A DNA stretch of 64,000 bases from Prorocentrum cordatum (GCA_963575745.1 CAUYUJ010009757.1:133501-197500), one strand, 5' to 3'. Positions 12,240 through 21,972 are shown, numbered from the stretch's first letter. Numbers and translations are program-made. Notes: a model not told the origin generated them from the letters alone.

Positions 12240-12597
12240 GACGGAAGAAGTCCATGCCGACCCCATGACCTCGATCCTGCCCGCCGCCCTTCCTGCTGGC
12301 CTGGGGCGGATGCTGGGCCACCCCAGACCCCCAGACGTCTCCAAGTTCGATATCCTGGAGGAAGGCGTGGGGGCGGCGCCCGCCTCGGCGGAGCGTGCGG
12401 CCGCGGGCGGGGCCACTGTGACCTCGGACTCGGTGGGCCCGCCGCAGGCGCAGAAGCGCAGCTTGACCAGGACGGACTGGGGGGCGCGGGCCCGGAGGCG
12501 ATCGCCGTTGCCGTCGGCTTCGTCGTCTCCGCCGTCGTCGAGGATGCCGATGTCGAGGACGACGTCGTCGTCGAGTTCGTCGTCGGAGAGATATCAT
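12240..12597 (-). CDS. Possible exon of an unknown protein
   Basis: On the minus strand one frame is open from just after a TGA at about 12,597 and reads as protein: an acidic start (DDELDDDVVLDIGILDDGG), then ARAPQSVLVKLRFCACGG, then an alanine/proline-rich stretch. Third codon positions are almost all G or C, as expected for a dinoflagellate exon, whereas the other frames are poly-Arg or Ser/Thr. There is no in-frame ATG near the 5-prime end, so a splice acceptor near 12,590 is more likely than a start codon. The 3-prime boundary is unclear. No domain recognised. Confidence 0.4.
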
Positions 12598-12915
12598 GAC
12601 GGAACTGTTTCGCTTTCTCCGGCCCCGCCCCTGGGGTTCCTCACTTGGCCCCGGGGCCGTCAACAAAAACGACTCAAGATGAGAAGCCGGATGTCGAGGA
12701 CGGGTCGAGACCTCTGGGGGTCGACGTGGCGAGCCAAATTATGACGTCGGCGGCCTGGGAGTCAAAATCCCCGAACTTTGCGCATCGCGCCGCCCACTTG
12801 AAGAAGGGCGACCGCTCTGACACGGGCCGGGATGCACGAACCGTGGTTATCTTCGCGCCCCCGCGAGCCATTGCGGCCTGTATTTGTGGATGCTTGAAGC
12901 CCCTGGGTGCCCCCG
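12598..12915. other. No gene recognised
   Basis: GC-rich sequence on the 5-prime side of the possible minus-strand exon. No repeat or convincing coding frame seen. Confidence 0.35.
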
Positions 12916-12919
12916 CCCT

Positions 12920-13105
12920 CGGCCCTCGCCAAGGGACCGGGGGGGGGGGAACCACTTCTATAGAGGCCTCCTAAGTGGGGTCCGAGCAGATCGGGTCGAA
13001 GGCCCTCGGCACTCGCCAAGGGACCGAGGGGGGGGGGGGAATCACTTCTATAGAGGCCTCCTAAATGGGGTCCGAGTAGACGGGGTCGAAGGACCGCGCC
13101 GCATC
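12920..13105. repeat. 90-bp direct tandem duplication
   Basis: The block CTTCTATAGAGGCCTCCTAA followed by a GGGGTCCGAG word occurs at 12,953 and again at 13,043, with the upstream CTCGCCAAGGGACCG and G-run also duplicated. The second copy leads into a MITE-like element. Confidence 0.85.
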
Positions 13106-13246
13106 GCCAATGCGTCGGCGATGCATCGGCGACGTCGGCGATGCATCGCCGACGTCGGCGTGCAGAAAGTGGGCCACATCGAGCCGCATCGGCGATGCAT
13201 CGGCGATGCGGCGCGAACCTCAGGCCCCATCTACTCCGACCCCGTG
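13043..13246. mobile_element. Partial copy of a GCATCGGCGATGC MITE family
   Basis: The left arm reads CTCCTAAATGGGGTCCGAG then several overlapping GCATCGGCGATGC palindromes; the right arm is the inverse, CGGCGATGCGGCGCGAAC then CCCCATCTACTCCGACCCC. The same arrangement is present in fuller form at 42,303-42,534. Here the right terminus passes into a short (GT)n run, so the end is truncated or replaced. Confidence 0.7.
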
Positions 13247-13267
13247 TGTGTGTGTGTGTCCCCCTCT

Positions 13268-14345
13268 CACTGCAGTCAGCCCGAGGACAGCCTGAGGAGT
13301 GCCAGGCGACAACGCCGATGCTGTCACTCACCCCCGCTAGACTGTGGTGCTACCCCCGAGCCCCCAGGGGCGCACCAGAGACACTTCGATCTGGCGAGAG
13401 GGAGGGTGCAGGCGCCGGCGGCGGCCACCGCGTGGGAGACGACGCCCGGACTCCCCCCCGCCGCGCCCAGGTGGGCCCCCGTCTCGCGGCTGCGTCCCTT
13501 GCCGAGAGCTCTCCTGGGGCGCCCGACTCGTTCCGCCCTCCGCCTCCTCCTCCTCCTCTTCCTCCTCCTCCTCCTCCTCTTCATCCTCCTCCTCCTCCTC
13601 CTCGTCCCGTATCCTCCTCCTCCTCCTCCTCTTCCTCCTCCTCCTCCTCCTCCTCCTCCTCCTCCTCCTCCTCTTGGCGAATTGGCCCCCGAATGCTCGC
13701 GTCGCCGACAGCTCTCCCGGGGTGCCGGTGCCGGCGTGCTGTGACGCTGGAGGGAAGCAGAAGCTTCACGAGGAGCCCGCTGGACTCCAGGCCGAGAGCA
13801 ACGCCCAGGGGTCCCAGGGGCCGCCCCCCTACGCCGCTACGCTACGCGCCCCCCCCCCCCCCCGGCGGAGGGGGCGAGAAGCAAGCGACGTCAGACAGCA
13901 CTTGCGATCCTCGCCCTCAGGCGGCAGCGGGCCCTGCGTGCGCCGGGGCGCTTCCGCTACGGAATGCGCCTCCGGCTGCAGGGAGGGCCCGTTCATTCTC
14001 CAATCGTGCGCCCATTCGGCGCCCCCCCCCTCCCCTTGCAGCCATCATGCATTCTCTCATCGTGCACCTATCCGGTGCCCCCCCCCGTCTCACTGCAGCC
14101 AGCCCGAGGACAGCTTTAGGAGTGCCAGGCGACGGCGCCGACGCTGCCACTTCCCCCCGCCAGGCTACGGTGGTACCCTCGAGCCCCGATGGGGCGTTCA
14201 CGAGTAGCGAGACGGAGGGCCCCGGTGCCTTGGCGGCAGCCACCACGCGGGAGACGACGCCCGGACTGCCCCTGGCCACGCCCAGGAGCAAGGGCAGGGC
14301 GGCCCCCTTTCTCGCCGCTGTGCCACTCGCCGGAAGCTCTCCCGG
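13268..14345. repeat. Module of about 250 bp duplicated 825 bp apart
   Basis: The text from CAGCCCGAGGACAGC through GCGTGGGAGACGACGCCCGG at 13,271-13,520 recurs diverged at 14,096-14,345, ending in both cases near a CTCTCCYGGGGCGCC box. A CTC microsatellite and C-runs lie between the copies. Plus-strand frames stay open through both, but amino-acid text does not stay in one frame, so I do not call a gene. Confidence 0.7.
13540..13676. repeat. (CTC)n microsatellite
   Basis: About 135 bases of CTC triplets with occasional CTT and CGT. Confidence 0.95.
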
Positions 14346-14538
14346 GGCGCCTGGCTCGTCCCGGCGGGCGACTGCCCCCCCCGAGTTGCCTTTCGACTGC
14401 GCGCGTCGCTGAGAGCTCTCCCGGGGTGCCCGACTCGCCCCGACAGGCGGTGGCCACCGCGTGCCGCCCCCCCCCCCAACAGAGGAGATGACAGACAAGG
14501 AAAATCGGCTGTGGGGGCCGCCAGCGTACCCCCAACTC

Positions 14539-14686
14539 CCCTGACCTTCCAGGAGGGCTAAAAAATAGCACGCGACTTAAAAACCTATCCAAGAGCTATT
14601 ATATGTCTTGGTTTTAGGCTGTTTCGTTTCGTGTTTTAGGTTTTTAGGCCTCCCGTGCTAAAAAATAGCTCTCTGGAAGGTCAGGG
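14539..14686. mobile_element. MITE-like foldback element, 148 bp
   Basis: Left end CCCTGACCTTCCAG (14,539-14,552) is the exact inverse of the right end (14,673-14,686). Inverted similarity continues inward through TAGCACG and TTTAAAAACCTA-like words to about 45 bp per arm. The interior is AT-rich, unlike the GC-rich flanks. No convincing target-site duplication; at most a 2-bp TC. Confidence 0.65.
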
Positions 14687-14689
14687 TCA

Positions 14690-15440
14690 GTCGCCATCAT
14701 CCCATCGGGGCCCTCTCCACGCCGCGGCGCCCCTTGCCGAGAGCTCTCCTGGGGCGCCCGACTCGTCCTGGCCCGCGACGGCCTCGCCGAGTTGCCCCCC
14801 CGGTTGGAAAGGAGCATATTCAGAAGGCCGAGGGCCCCGGTGACGGGTGGCAGAAGAGGTTTGCGGCGAAGACCACTAACAACCCCACGGCCAGAGCTCC
14901 CCTGGCGGAGGAGGCGGGGAGCAGGCGTTGGGTACGGGGGCCGCTGACGACCCCCCAGCCGCGGCCGCCTGCATCGATGCGAAGCAGCGCTGCCCCCACG
15001 GCGGATAAACACCCCCTGTGCCAGGACCGCCCCTACCAGAACCGCATCGCCCCAGACTCGGCAGTCTACTGGGCCCTCTCCCCCCGGGGTCTCGCTGGGC
15101 CCGACTCTTGTTCGGTGACGCCTCGGCTAGGACGCGTGGTGGCACTAGGGTTGCTGGCCCAGGGAGAAGGTCTTCTTCGCCACGGAAAGATTGCGGCTGG
15201 ACATTGGTACCCCAGTTCGCCGTCCCACGCGTGTGGATAGCGTGCCGCTGCCCAGACGGGACGGCGCCTGGCGCCGCACCGTGCGTCCCGCCGAGGCTGC
15301 GCTCGCCCGGCCGCAGGGCAGCGCCGGCGGGCATCGCGCTTGGCCCCCCCCTCCTTCCACGGTCACTTCGCCGAACCCCCCCGTCCATGTGGCGATGGAT
15401 GCTGGCAGCTCAAGCGCCGAGGATTACCGCGGCACCCCCC
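14690..15440. other. No gene recognised
   Basis: GC-rich sequence with open frames on both strands. One short AGAGCTCTCC-type repeat at 14,737. No domain seen. Confidence 0.35.
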
Positions 15441-15449
15441 AGGGCGGGG

Positions 15450-15597
15450 AGAGTGCCACCCCTGTCTCGGGTGTCCTTTGCCGCGACCCCCCTCAATGCC
15501 AACGGGGCCCTGGCCGCCACAATGAAGGACATGCAGCGAGCCGGCGGCGGACCCAGTGCGGCCTGGGCCTTCGTTGCTCTCAGCGAGGTGAGGGCAA
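15450..15597 (+). CDS. Possible short exon, unknown protein
   Basis: The plus-strand frame reading RVSFAATPLNANGALAATMK then DMQRAGGG and AAWAFVALSEV has strongly G/C-ending codons, unlike the sequence around it. It ends at GAGGTGAGGG, which resembles a splice donor. The frame remains open on both sides, so boundaries are guesses. Domain not recognised. Confidence 0.3.
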
Positions 15598-15769
15598 CAG
15601 GGGCTCCAGCCGACGCGGCGCCGTTTTCCTTCGCAGCTTTCTCCGCTCCCTGGCCTCGTCGCCTCCCTGATTCTGCGGTTGCACCGGCGGGCCGCAGCAA
15701 GCCTTCCATGCGCCGTGGCGCTTTTGCGACGGTTGCGCCCCTAGCCGCAGGGAGTGCTCCGTAACCGTC

Positions 15770-16800
15770 TTTGCACATATTCAGTGGCTCCCCTTTTGCT
15801 TGGTTTTCAGGCCTCGCATCCATCCACCGGTTACTGTTGTGCTGGTCGCTGCCGCTCTTCTGCGGCGCCTTGCCAAGCCATCGCAGCTTGCGCCTAATAG
15901 GCCCTCTGGTCTCGGCGCACGTCCCGTTCCATTGGCCTCCCTGGACCACGTCGCTGCCCCTATTGGCGTGGTCCTCTCAACTGCTCCGCCCGCCTTCCCT
16001 TGCGCCCCCAGCTCCGTGCCGCACCCCGGTGTGGTTCCGCTTCTGGGTCGCCATTCTCCGTCACCCTGCGCCTCGTTGTTCCTCCTGGTCTCGGCGCTCC
16101 CCACCGTTGCCGATGTTCGGGGTGCTCTCTCCTCGGCAACGGGCCGGGGCTCTGCTTTGCTCTTCCTGCTCCCCCTACCGCCGCCCTTCCGCGGGTTGCC
16201 CGCTCCCGCTTCGGCTCTGTGCCGCTCACTGCTGCGCGGCGCCGTCGATTGCCATCCACCCCTCCCTGCCCGCGCCTCGCAGGCCCGCAGGTCTCGGCGC
16301 TTCGGTTCATCCGTGGACCGTGCCTTGGTTCACTGGGTTGGGGCTCTGCTACATCGCGCTCTTCATCCGCAGCTGCAGCGCAGTGCTGCCCCCCACTTCG
16401 GCCTCAGCCCTGTTCAGCTCAATGCTGCTCAGTGCCGGCGCTGGTTCCCACTTGCGGCGATCCGCCCCGCCGCAGTCGGCAGCCCATGCGGGCCTCTCCG
16501 CCCTCCACCTCCCCGCACGCGCTTGTAGGCCGGCAGGTCTTGGCGCACTGGCTCATTTCTGGACTGTGCTCGGTTCTTGGGTCGGGCCCTGTTTCGTTGT
16601 CTTTTGCACCACCACGTGCAGCTCCATGCTGCCTCCCCCCAACTTCAGCCCAATGCAGCCCAGTGCAGCTCAGTTCCGACGCTGGTCCCCCCATTCGGCG
16701 CTCCCCCCGCCGCAGCCTGCAGCTCTGAGTGGCTCGGGTTCCTCTCTCCTGTCGCGGCGGGGCTCCTCCTCCTCCTCCTTCCGTGCATCGCGACCTTAAT
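15770..16800. repeat. Diverged tandem repeat, period about 245 bp
   Basis: Bases 16,290-16,470 match 16,530-16,715: CGCAGGTCTCGGCGC, GGACCGTGCC, CAGCTGCAGCGCAGTGCTGC, TTCAGCTCAATGCTGC and GCGCTGGTTCCC words recur in order about 245 bp later. An older partial copy starts near 16,080. All three plus-strand frames are open across it, which fits a repeat rather than a gene. Confidence 0.65.
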
Positions 16801-17155
16801 TTGCATACAGCGTTCCCCCTGCTGCCAATCCGCCAGATCAGTCACCCTCTGCCCAGCCGCCGACGCAACATCATGTGTGTCGGGCCTTTGCGTGTTTTCG
16901 TTATCTTGCTTCGTGCAGAGCACCAAGTCAGTGCGAGCAAGTTGTTTGCGGACAGCCGCGTCCCATAGCACCTTCCCCTTCCCCCGGCGCTCGCCTCCCC
17001 CGCCCGCCCCCCAGGCGTTCCCTCCCAACCCAACCTGGCGCACGCCCGAGCGCGGTGCCGGATTCGCGCGGAAGCGCAACTGGATAAACTCCAAGACGTA
17101 ATGGTCTCTCCATCCCTCTTCCCTGTGCACAACTACTCCCAAGTCACCTCCGGAC
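16800..17155. other. No gene recognised
   Basis: C-rich sequence without a recognisable coding frame or repeat. Confidence 0.35.
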
Positions 17156-17159
17156 GTGA

Positions 17160-17348
17160 AGGTCAGGCGGGCCAAGCGTTCTACCTGAGACCTCCTCGCC
17201 ATTTCTGATATTGAAGCCTGACCTTTGGCACAGCTTTACGGATATGGGGGGGGACGTGAGGCGGCCCAAGCGTTGTACCTGAGACCTCCTCGCCATTTCG
17301 GATCTTGAAGCCTGACCTCTGGCACAGCTTTACGGATATGGGGGGGGT
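17160..17348. repeat. 94-bp tandem duplication
   Basis: GCCCAAGCGTT, CTGAGACCTCCTCGCC, TTGAAGCCTGACCT and GGCACAGCTTTACGG occur in order twice, 94 bp apart, each copy ending in GGATATGGGGGGG. Confidence 0.85.
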
Positions 17349-17480
17349 CCACATGTGCCTCTCGCCCCAGCGCCGCGCGCATTCGTCCTAAACGTTCGTA
17401 GCAGTTACATCGGTGGGTCACAGGTGGTTTTCAACAGGTGATTCTCGCCGAAACGCCGCTCACATATGCCTTGAACGATT
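17349..17480. repeat. Dispersed repeat shared with 24,380-24,460
   Basis: CTCTCGCCCCAGCGCCGCGC, a CGTCC word and GGTGGTTTTCAACA recur, rearranged, at 24,380-24,460 (GTGGTTTTCAAACTGTGG then CTCTCGCCCCGGCGCCGCGC). Confidence 0.5.
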
Positions 17481-17649
17481 GCGCCAGTTTCATGGACGGA
17501 GGGGGGAATCCCACCAGCCCTCTGGGCGTCGGTGGTTTAACGAGTTTCCTCTTCCACCCCTCCCTCTTCCCGTTCGGGGAAGGGTTTACCCCTCCCCCTA
17601 CCCCCTCCCCACTGACCTGGACAGGAGGGGCGGGGAGCGGTCAGAGCGT

Positions 17650-18043
17650 CCAAAACGGCCTCGGCGAGGAAGCCAAAAACATTGATTGTACTATGGTTCT
17701 GGCCCCATTTGGGCCTTCTCAGGGGGCAACGCTAATTAAGGTTCCCCTCTTCTTTGATCGATTTCCTCCACGATGGCCGCAAGAGGCCCCCAGGATGCCC
17801 CAAGAGGCCGCAGGATGGCCCCAAGATGGCCCCAAGAGGCCCCCCAAGAGGCCCCCAGGAGGCCCCCAAGAGACCCCCAAAAGGCCCCAAGAGGCTCCAA
17901 GAGGCCCCAAGAGGCCCCCAGGAGGCCCCAAAGAGGATCCCGAACGGCCCACAGAGGCCCCCCCGAGGCACCCAAGACGCCGAAAAGCCCCTCAGGACGA
18001 CCCTCTACTCGCCTGGGCGTCGTTTCTGGACGGGCTGGTGGGG

Positions 18044-18100
<57 letters not shown>

Positions 18101-18112
18101 AAAAAAAAACAA
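17650..18112. mobile_element. GGCCCC-type dispersed element, copy 1
   Basis: Opens with AAAACGGCCTCGGCGAGGAA, then a CCCCATTTGGGCC hairpin and GATCGATTTCCTCC. An array of about 10-bp AAGAGGCCCC units follows (17,790-17,960), then TGGGCGTCGTTTCTGGACGG and GGCTGGTGGGGAT. The same order of parts is found at 50,955-51,955. This copy runs into a (TA)n tract and an A-run at 18,045-18,112. It is a repeat family; whether it transposes is unknown. Confidence 0.6.
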
Positions 18113-18114
18113 AA

Positions 18115-18290
18115 AATATCCCGGCAAAGCAACCTAACAGCGATGTGTAGGAGCATATCTGGAAGCATTCCCCTTAAGATTCAGATGAGAATCCAGTTGT
18201 AGAATTCTGCTGTTCTCGCAGTCGTAGTCGCATTCGCGATGACAGTCGCAGTGGCAACGGCAGTCGCAGTCACAGCCTCAGCCTCAGCCT
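18115..18290 (+). repeat. Super-unit head, copy 1
   Basis: About 175 bases starting ATCCCGGCAAAGCAACCTAA and ending in CAGTCACAGCCTCAGCCTC. It is nearly identical to 21,974-22,148. Both copies follow an A-run and both lead into a CAGCCT/CTC microsatellite. Confidence 0.85.
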
Positions 18291-18595
18291 GCCTCAGCCT
18301 CAGCCTCAGCCTGCCTCAGCCTCAGCCTGCCTCAGCCTCAGCCTCAGCCTGCTTCAGCCTCAGCCTCAGTCTGCCTTCCTCGGCCTCAGCCTCAGCCTGC
18401 CTCAGCCTCAGCCTCAGCCTCAGCCTGCCTCAGCATCAGCCTGCCTCAGCCTCAGCCTCAGCCTCAGCCTGCCTCTGCCTCTGCCTCAGCCTGCTTCAGC
18501 CTCAGCCTCAGTCTGCCGTCGGCCTCGGCCTCAGCCTCAGCCTGCCTCAGCCTCAGCCTGCATCAGCCTCAGCCTCAGCACGAAGCGACCCAGCT
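18262..18595. repeat. CAGCCT hexamer microsatellite
   Basis: About 330 bases of CAGCCT hexamers with GCCTCAGCCTG variants. Confidence 0.95.
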
Positions 18596-18599
18596 AGAA

Positions 18600-19165
18600 G
18601 GACAAAGCGCTGAATGTACACCGATGTGTTCGACGACTGCGTATGTAATGATGTGACGATATACAGACTGAGCCCTTCGTGAATGTCTACATGTTTTTCT
18701 GACGCCTACAAACGGCGCTGACGTGTGTGAGAAAATTGTCCGCGCAGCAAAAGCCGGCGAAGCGTGCGGGAGCTCGCATGCTGAGACAGACTACGTCTGC
18801 AGACCGCCAGCTGCAAAAGGTTGCGAGCGGTTCTTGGAAGATGTTTACGGAACGGAGCTACGGTGTCTGAAAACATTGGCATCGAAGCGAAGAGCCTCGG
18901 AGCCCTGCAGCCTGAGAAACACCGCAGGAACTCGCATACTGAAAAGGAATGCATTGCAAACCGCACGTTGGGAACCCTGCAGGCTGAGAAGCACCGCAGG
19001 ATGTCGCATGCTGAAAAGCACTTGTACTGCAGAGCGCAAGCTGCGAAACCTGCAGGCTGAGAAGCACCGCAGGAACTCGCATGCTTTCGAACACTACTGC
19101 TCGAGACCGCAGCTGGAGAGCGGCAGACCGCAGGCTGAGAAGCACCGCGGGCAGGGAGACTTGCA
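18600..19165 (+). repeat. Cluster of GCAGGCTGAGAAGCACCGC short repeats
   Basis: Four copies start near 18,907 (variant GCAGCCTGAGAAACACCGC), 18,979, 19,052 and 19,130. They are spaced 72-78 bp and separated by related text such as AGGAACTCGCATGCTGAAAA. The cluster ends next to the stop codon of the minus-strand EEP gene, which carries the same 19-base word several times in frame. Confidence 0.85.
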
Positions 19166-19169
19166 AAAC

Positions 19170-21401
19170 TCAGATGTCCTGATCGTCTTGGAGGAAGTCA
19201 CGCCAGTCCGGCGGCTGCCAAGAATCGATGATGCTCCTGGAGCCACCGCCCGTGCTGCCGCCGATGTCCAGGTAGTCGCCATCGGCCCTGAACAGACGGC
19301 CGTGCCCCAACGCCAGAATCGCTTGGTTGCGGATTTGAAGCAGCGCTCCGCTCTCAAACATCTGCAACACGTCCAGCTGCCTGCGCGTGAAGTTCGGCTT
19401 TGGCTGGCCAGCCTGGGCAGACAGATGGCGGGAAAGCCGCTCCCCCTCGTTGTAGCGCGCGATGGCCTCGGCCTTCTGGTGGTGCAGCCGGCGCCGCTGT
19501 TGCCGCAGAGCTTCCTCGGGAACTGCTGCATCACGGCCCTCACTGTGATCAGCTTGCAACGCTTGCGTTAGCCAATCAACGTCGAAGCGCCCTGAGAAGG
19601 CCAGCACCTCCCAGATCTGTTTGGTACCGGCCACACGTTGCAAATGGCGATGCCACCGCTTACGCTTCTGGTCTTTCACAAACTTGGCGACGCTACCCAG
19701 ACCTGCACCCTTGGCCTGGCCACCTTTTCCCGCAGGCTGAGAAGCACCGTGAGAACCTTTCTTACCGCCTGGCCCTTTGTTAGGACCCTGCGGAACCGCA
19801 TGGCCCCCTTGTGGCGCAGACTTGCCTCTCGCTTTTCCCTTTTCGACATCCCGTTCCTGAAGCGCACGCTGCTGCCGCGACTGCTCGTACTGGTCGCGAG
19901 CTACTCTGACCAATTCCTGGCGCTCAGGCTCCGTGAGAACGTAGCGCATGTCGTCGATGTTCTTGCTCCGCAGAAAGTCATGTCGAAGCTTAAGGACAGA
20001 GAGAATGGCTCGGCCAGTCTCCTCCTGAGACGCAAAGGCCGCGTCATATTCCGAGCCAGGCTGAGGAGCGCCAGCTGGATCAGTGTCCGCTGGCTCCGTG
20101 GACTTCCTCTTTTTGAAAAGCAAGAGACTGAGATGATGGAGGACTTTCGGATCGTACTCCTCGTCGTACCTGTCGTCCCAAAGCTGCCTCAGCTCCCTGT
20201 GCAAGTCGTTCGCGCGATTCTGAACGACATCCTCGACGTAGTCGGGATCGCCCGGTGAAGTCGGTGAAAGCGGAGGAGTAGAACTCGGCGACCGATCCCA
20301 ATGCACAGAAGACTCGGCGTCCGCCTGTACGCTGACGTCGGCGTCGGAGACGTTTTCGACGACAATCTTCCGCCTCTTGCTCTCCCCAGGCTGAATAGCA
20401 CCAGGGAGAGTGAGCACAACCGCCACCGCATCGTGTGCGTCGTTGCGCATGCCACGATCCGTAAAAGACGCGCCAACGGCAATGGAGCAGAAACGGGCGA
20501 CTGCTCCGCAGACCGCGACGTGGTCGCCTTTGAGGTCGGCCGGAGTGGCATGGACCTCCCAGAGCTTCTCGTCGTTCTGCTGGCGCTGGTAAGCCTCCCG
20601 CGCCTCCTGGAAAGTGAGGTTGTCGTCGCCGACTACAAGCAGAACGACTGCCTGGCTCAGATTCTCAAGAATCTTTCCCAGGCAGTCCAGGTGCAAGCGG
20701 AGATTGCGAACTGTCCGCTTTCGAGTCTGGATGGTCGGCGGTTTCTTGCCGCACACGATGTGCATGTTGGCGATCACCACGTGGAACTTGTCATGGCCTG
20801 GTTTGTTCACCTCAAAATGTGAAATAACAGCATCAATCTCTCGGCCGCTAGGAGGCCTGTAAACTTTGCTGTCTTCGCACAGAGTCAGTTCCGCAGGCTG
20901 AGAAGCACCGCGGAACCCCCAGAGAGTCAAGTAGTTGTCGACCTCCGAGAAGCGAATGCCATCACCGAAAGGCTTACTGAGGATCTCTGTCACGTTGATC
21001 CCTGCTCGGCGAAAGCCTTCACGGAACGCACCGACCTCGCAGCCACAGACAATATCAGCATCAGCGGTCTCCACTATCGTGGCGCACACCCTTCCGAAGT
21101 TAGCGCAGTGAGTGGCCGCCTGCTTACCAGTCATCATGCCCTGCTCGAACCCGAAATTGAACGAGGCGACCGTGAAAGACGCAGGCTGCACAGCGCCAGA
21201 ACCAGGCGTCTGTCCACCTTCCTCCGCAGGCTGAGAAGCACCGCGAGGCGGCGCAGGCTGAGAAGCACCGCGAGGCGGCGACACTTCGGACGAGCCTCGC
21301 GGAGCAGAGGCTGCGGATGAACGTTGGGTATGGGGGTACGGCCAGGGGAACGCCATTGCAATCGAAACTGAGTGGACTGCAGTGAGTGAATGCAGTGGCA
21401 C
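19170..21401 (-). CDS. EEP-fold nuclease/phosphatase-like protein with GASQPA inserts
   Basis: A 743-residue frame. Residues about 77-332 follow the endonuclease/exonuclease/phosphatase order: TVASFNF (Asn82), CEVG (Glu122, the metal ligand position), VVIANMHIVCG (His214), LLVVGDDNL (Asp259-Asn261) and RNDAHDAVAVVL (His323, the SDH-like box). Residues after 340 are charged and partly low-complexity (KGKARGKSAPQGG), with a final FLQDDQDI. No reverse transcriptase follows, so this is not an intact LINE. GASQPA-type peptides occur near residues 45-50, 54-59, 69-74, 165-170, 334-339 and 444-449 and once near 560. Each is encoded by a copy of a 19-base word that also clusters beyond the stop codon. 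ATG at 21,401 opens the longest frame; a second Met at residue 16 could be the start. Substrate unknown; a retrotransposon-derived origin is possible. The frame is uninterrupted. Confidence 0.7.
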   Translation of the reverse strand: MPLHSLTAVHSVSIAMAFPWPYPHTQRSSAASAPRGSSEVSPPRGASQPAPPRGASQPAEEGGQTPGSGAVQPASFTVASFNFGFEQGMMTGKQAATHCANFGRVCATIVETADADIVCGCEVGAFREGFRRAGINVTEILSKPFGDGIRFSEVDNYLTLWGFRGASQPAELTLCEDSKVYRPPSGREIDAVISHFEVNKPGHDKFHVVIANMHIVCGKKPPTIQTRKRTVRNLRLHLDCLGKILENLSQAVVLLVVGDDNLTFQEAREAYQRQQNDEKLWEVHATPADLKGDHVAVCGAVARFCSIAVGASFTDRGMRNDAHDAVAVVLTLPGAIQPGESKRRKIVVENVSDADVSVQADAESSVHWDRSPSSTPPLSPTSPGDPDYVEDVVQNRANDLHRELRQLWDDRYDEEYDPKVLHHLSLLLFKKRKSTEPADTDPAGAPQPGSEYDAAFASQEETGRAILSVLKLRHDFLRSKNIDDMRYVLTEPERQELVRVARDQYEQSRQQRALQERDVEKGKARGKSAPQGGHAVPQGPNKGPGGKKGSHGASQPAGKGGQAKGAGLGSVAKFVKDQKRKRWHRHLQRVAGTKQIWEVLAFSGRFDVDWLTQALQADHSEGRDAAVPEEALRQQRRRLHHQKAEAIARYNEGERLSRHLSAQAGQPKPNFTRRQLDVLQMFESGALLQIRNQAILALGHGRLFRADGDYLDIGGSTGGGSRSIIDSWQPPDWRDFLQDDQDI

Positions 21402-21417
21402 GATTGAATGCAGTGGA

Positions 21418-21837
21418 CTGCAGTGTCACTAGCAATTCCTGAACCAAACACGGCTGTGGCGGAAGGACTACGAAGCGTCTGGCTATTCAAAATGTGGCCC
21501 GGGAATGTAGTTCTGGGAACTCGAAGACCAGGAAGTGGCCTACAGTTGGCTCCGGGCATCCAAAATGTGGCCCGGGAATGGAATTCTGGGAACTCGAAGA
21601 GCACGAAGTGTGTGACTGTTGCATCCGGCCCTCCAGAATGTGGCCCGGGAATGGCGTTCTGGGATGTCGAAGAGCACGAAGTGTGTGACTGTTGCATCTG
21701 GTTATTCTAAATGTGGCCCGGGAATGGCGTTCTGGGATCTCGAAGAACACGAAGTGTGTGACTGTTGCATCCGGGTATTCAGAATGTGGCCTGGGAATGG
21801 AGTTCTGGGAAGTCGAAGAGCACGAAGTGTGTGACTG
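21418..21837 (+). repeat. 73-bp satellite array 1
   Basis: The word AATGTGGCCCGGGAATGG starts at 21,491, 21,564, 21,637, 21,710 and 21,783, exactly 73 bp apart. Each unit continues GTTCTGGGAACTCGAAGAGC and GTGTGTGACTGTTGCATCCG. It lies on the 5-prime side of the EEP gene. Confidence 0.95.
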
Positions 21838-21972
21838 TTGGTGAAAAACGAGCCCGGCACCCTGCCGCCCGGCAACTCCCCAACACCTGCCCGGACCCCC
21901 CTGTGGAGTGATCTGTGAGCTCTTTTGAGTCAACTAGAAACCTATCAGTCTTCGCTGTTAGGTAAAAAAAAA
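21838..21972 (+). repeat. Super-unit tail, copy 1
   Basis: From GTTGGTGAAAAACGAGCCCG through TTCGCTGTTAGGT and an A-run. Identical by eye to 23,247-23,381, implying a recent duplication. Confidence 0.9.

Larger units (their letters stand above)
13495..14775 (+). repeat. Short dispersed repeat around GCCGAGAGCTCTCC
   Basis: A word of about 28 bp, GCCGAGAGCTCTCCTGGGG then CGCCCGACTCG, appears near 13,499, 13,706 (shorter), 14,330, 14,407 and 14,737. It contains an AGAGCTCT palindrome and a GGGGCGCC palindrome. All copies share orientation. Confidence 0.6.

Noticed and set aside
15771-16799. 342-codon plus-strand frame rich in Pro, Ser, Cys and Trp
   Set aside because: All three frames are open there and the DNA is a 245-bp tandem repeat, so the frame is a composition effect.
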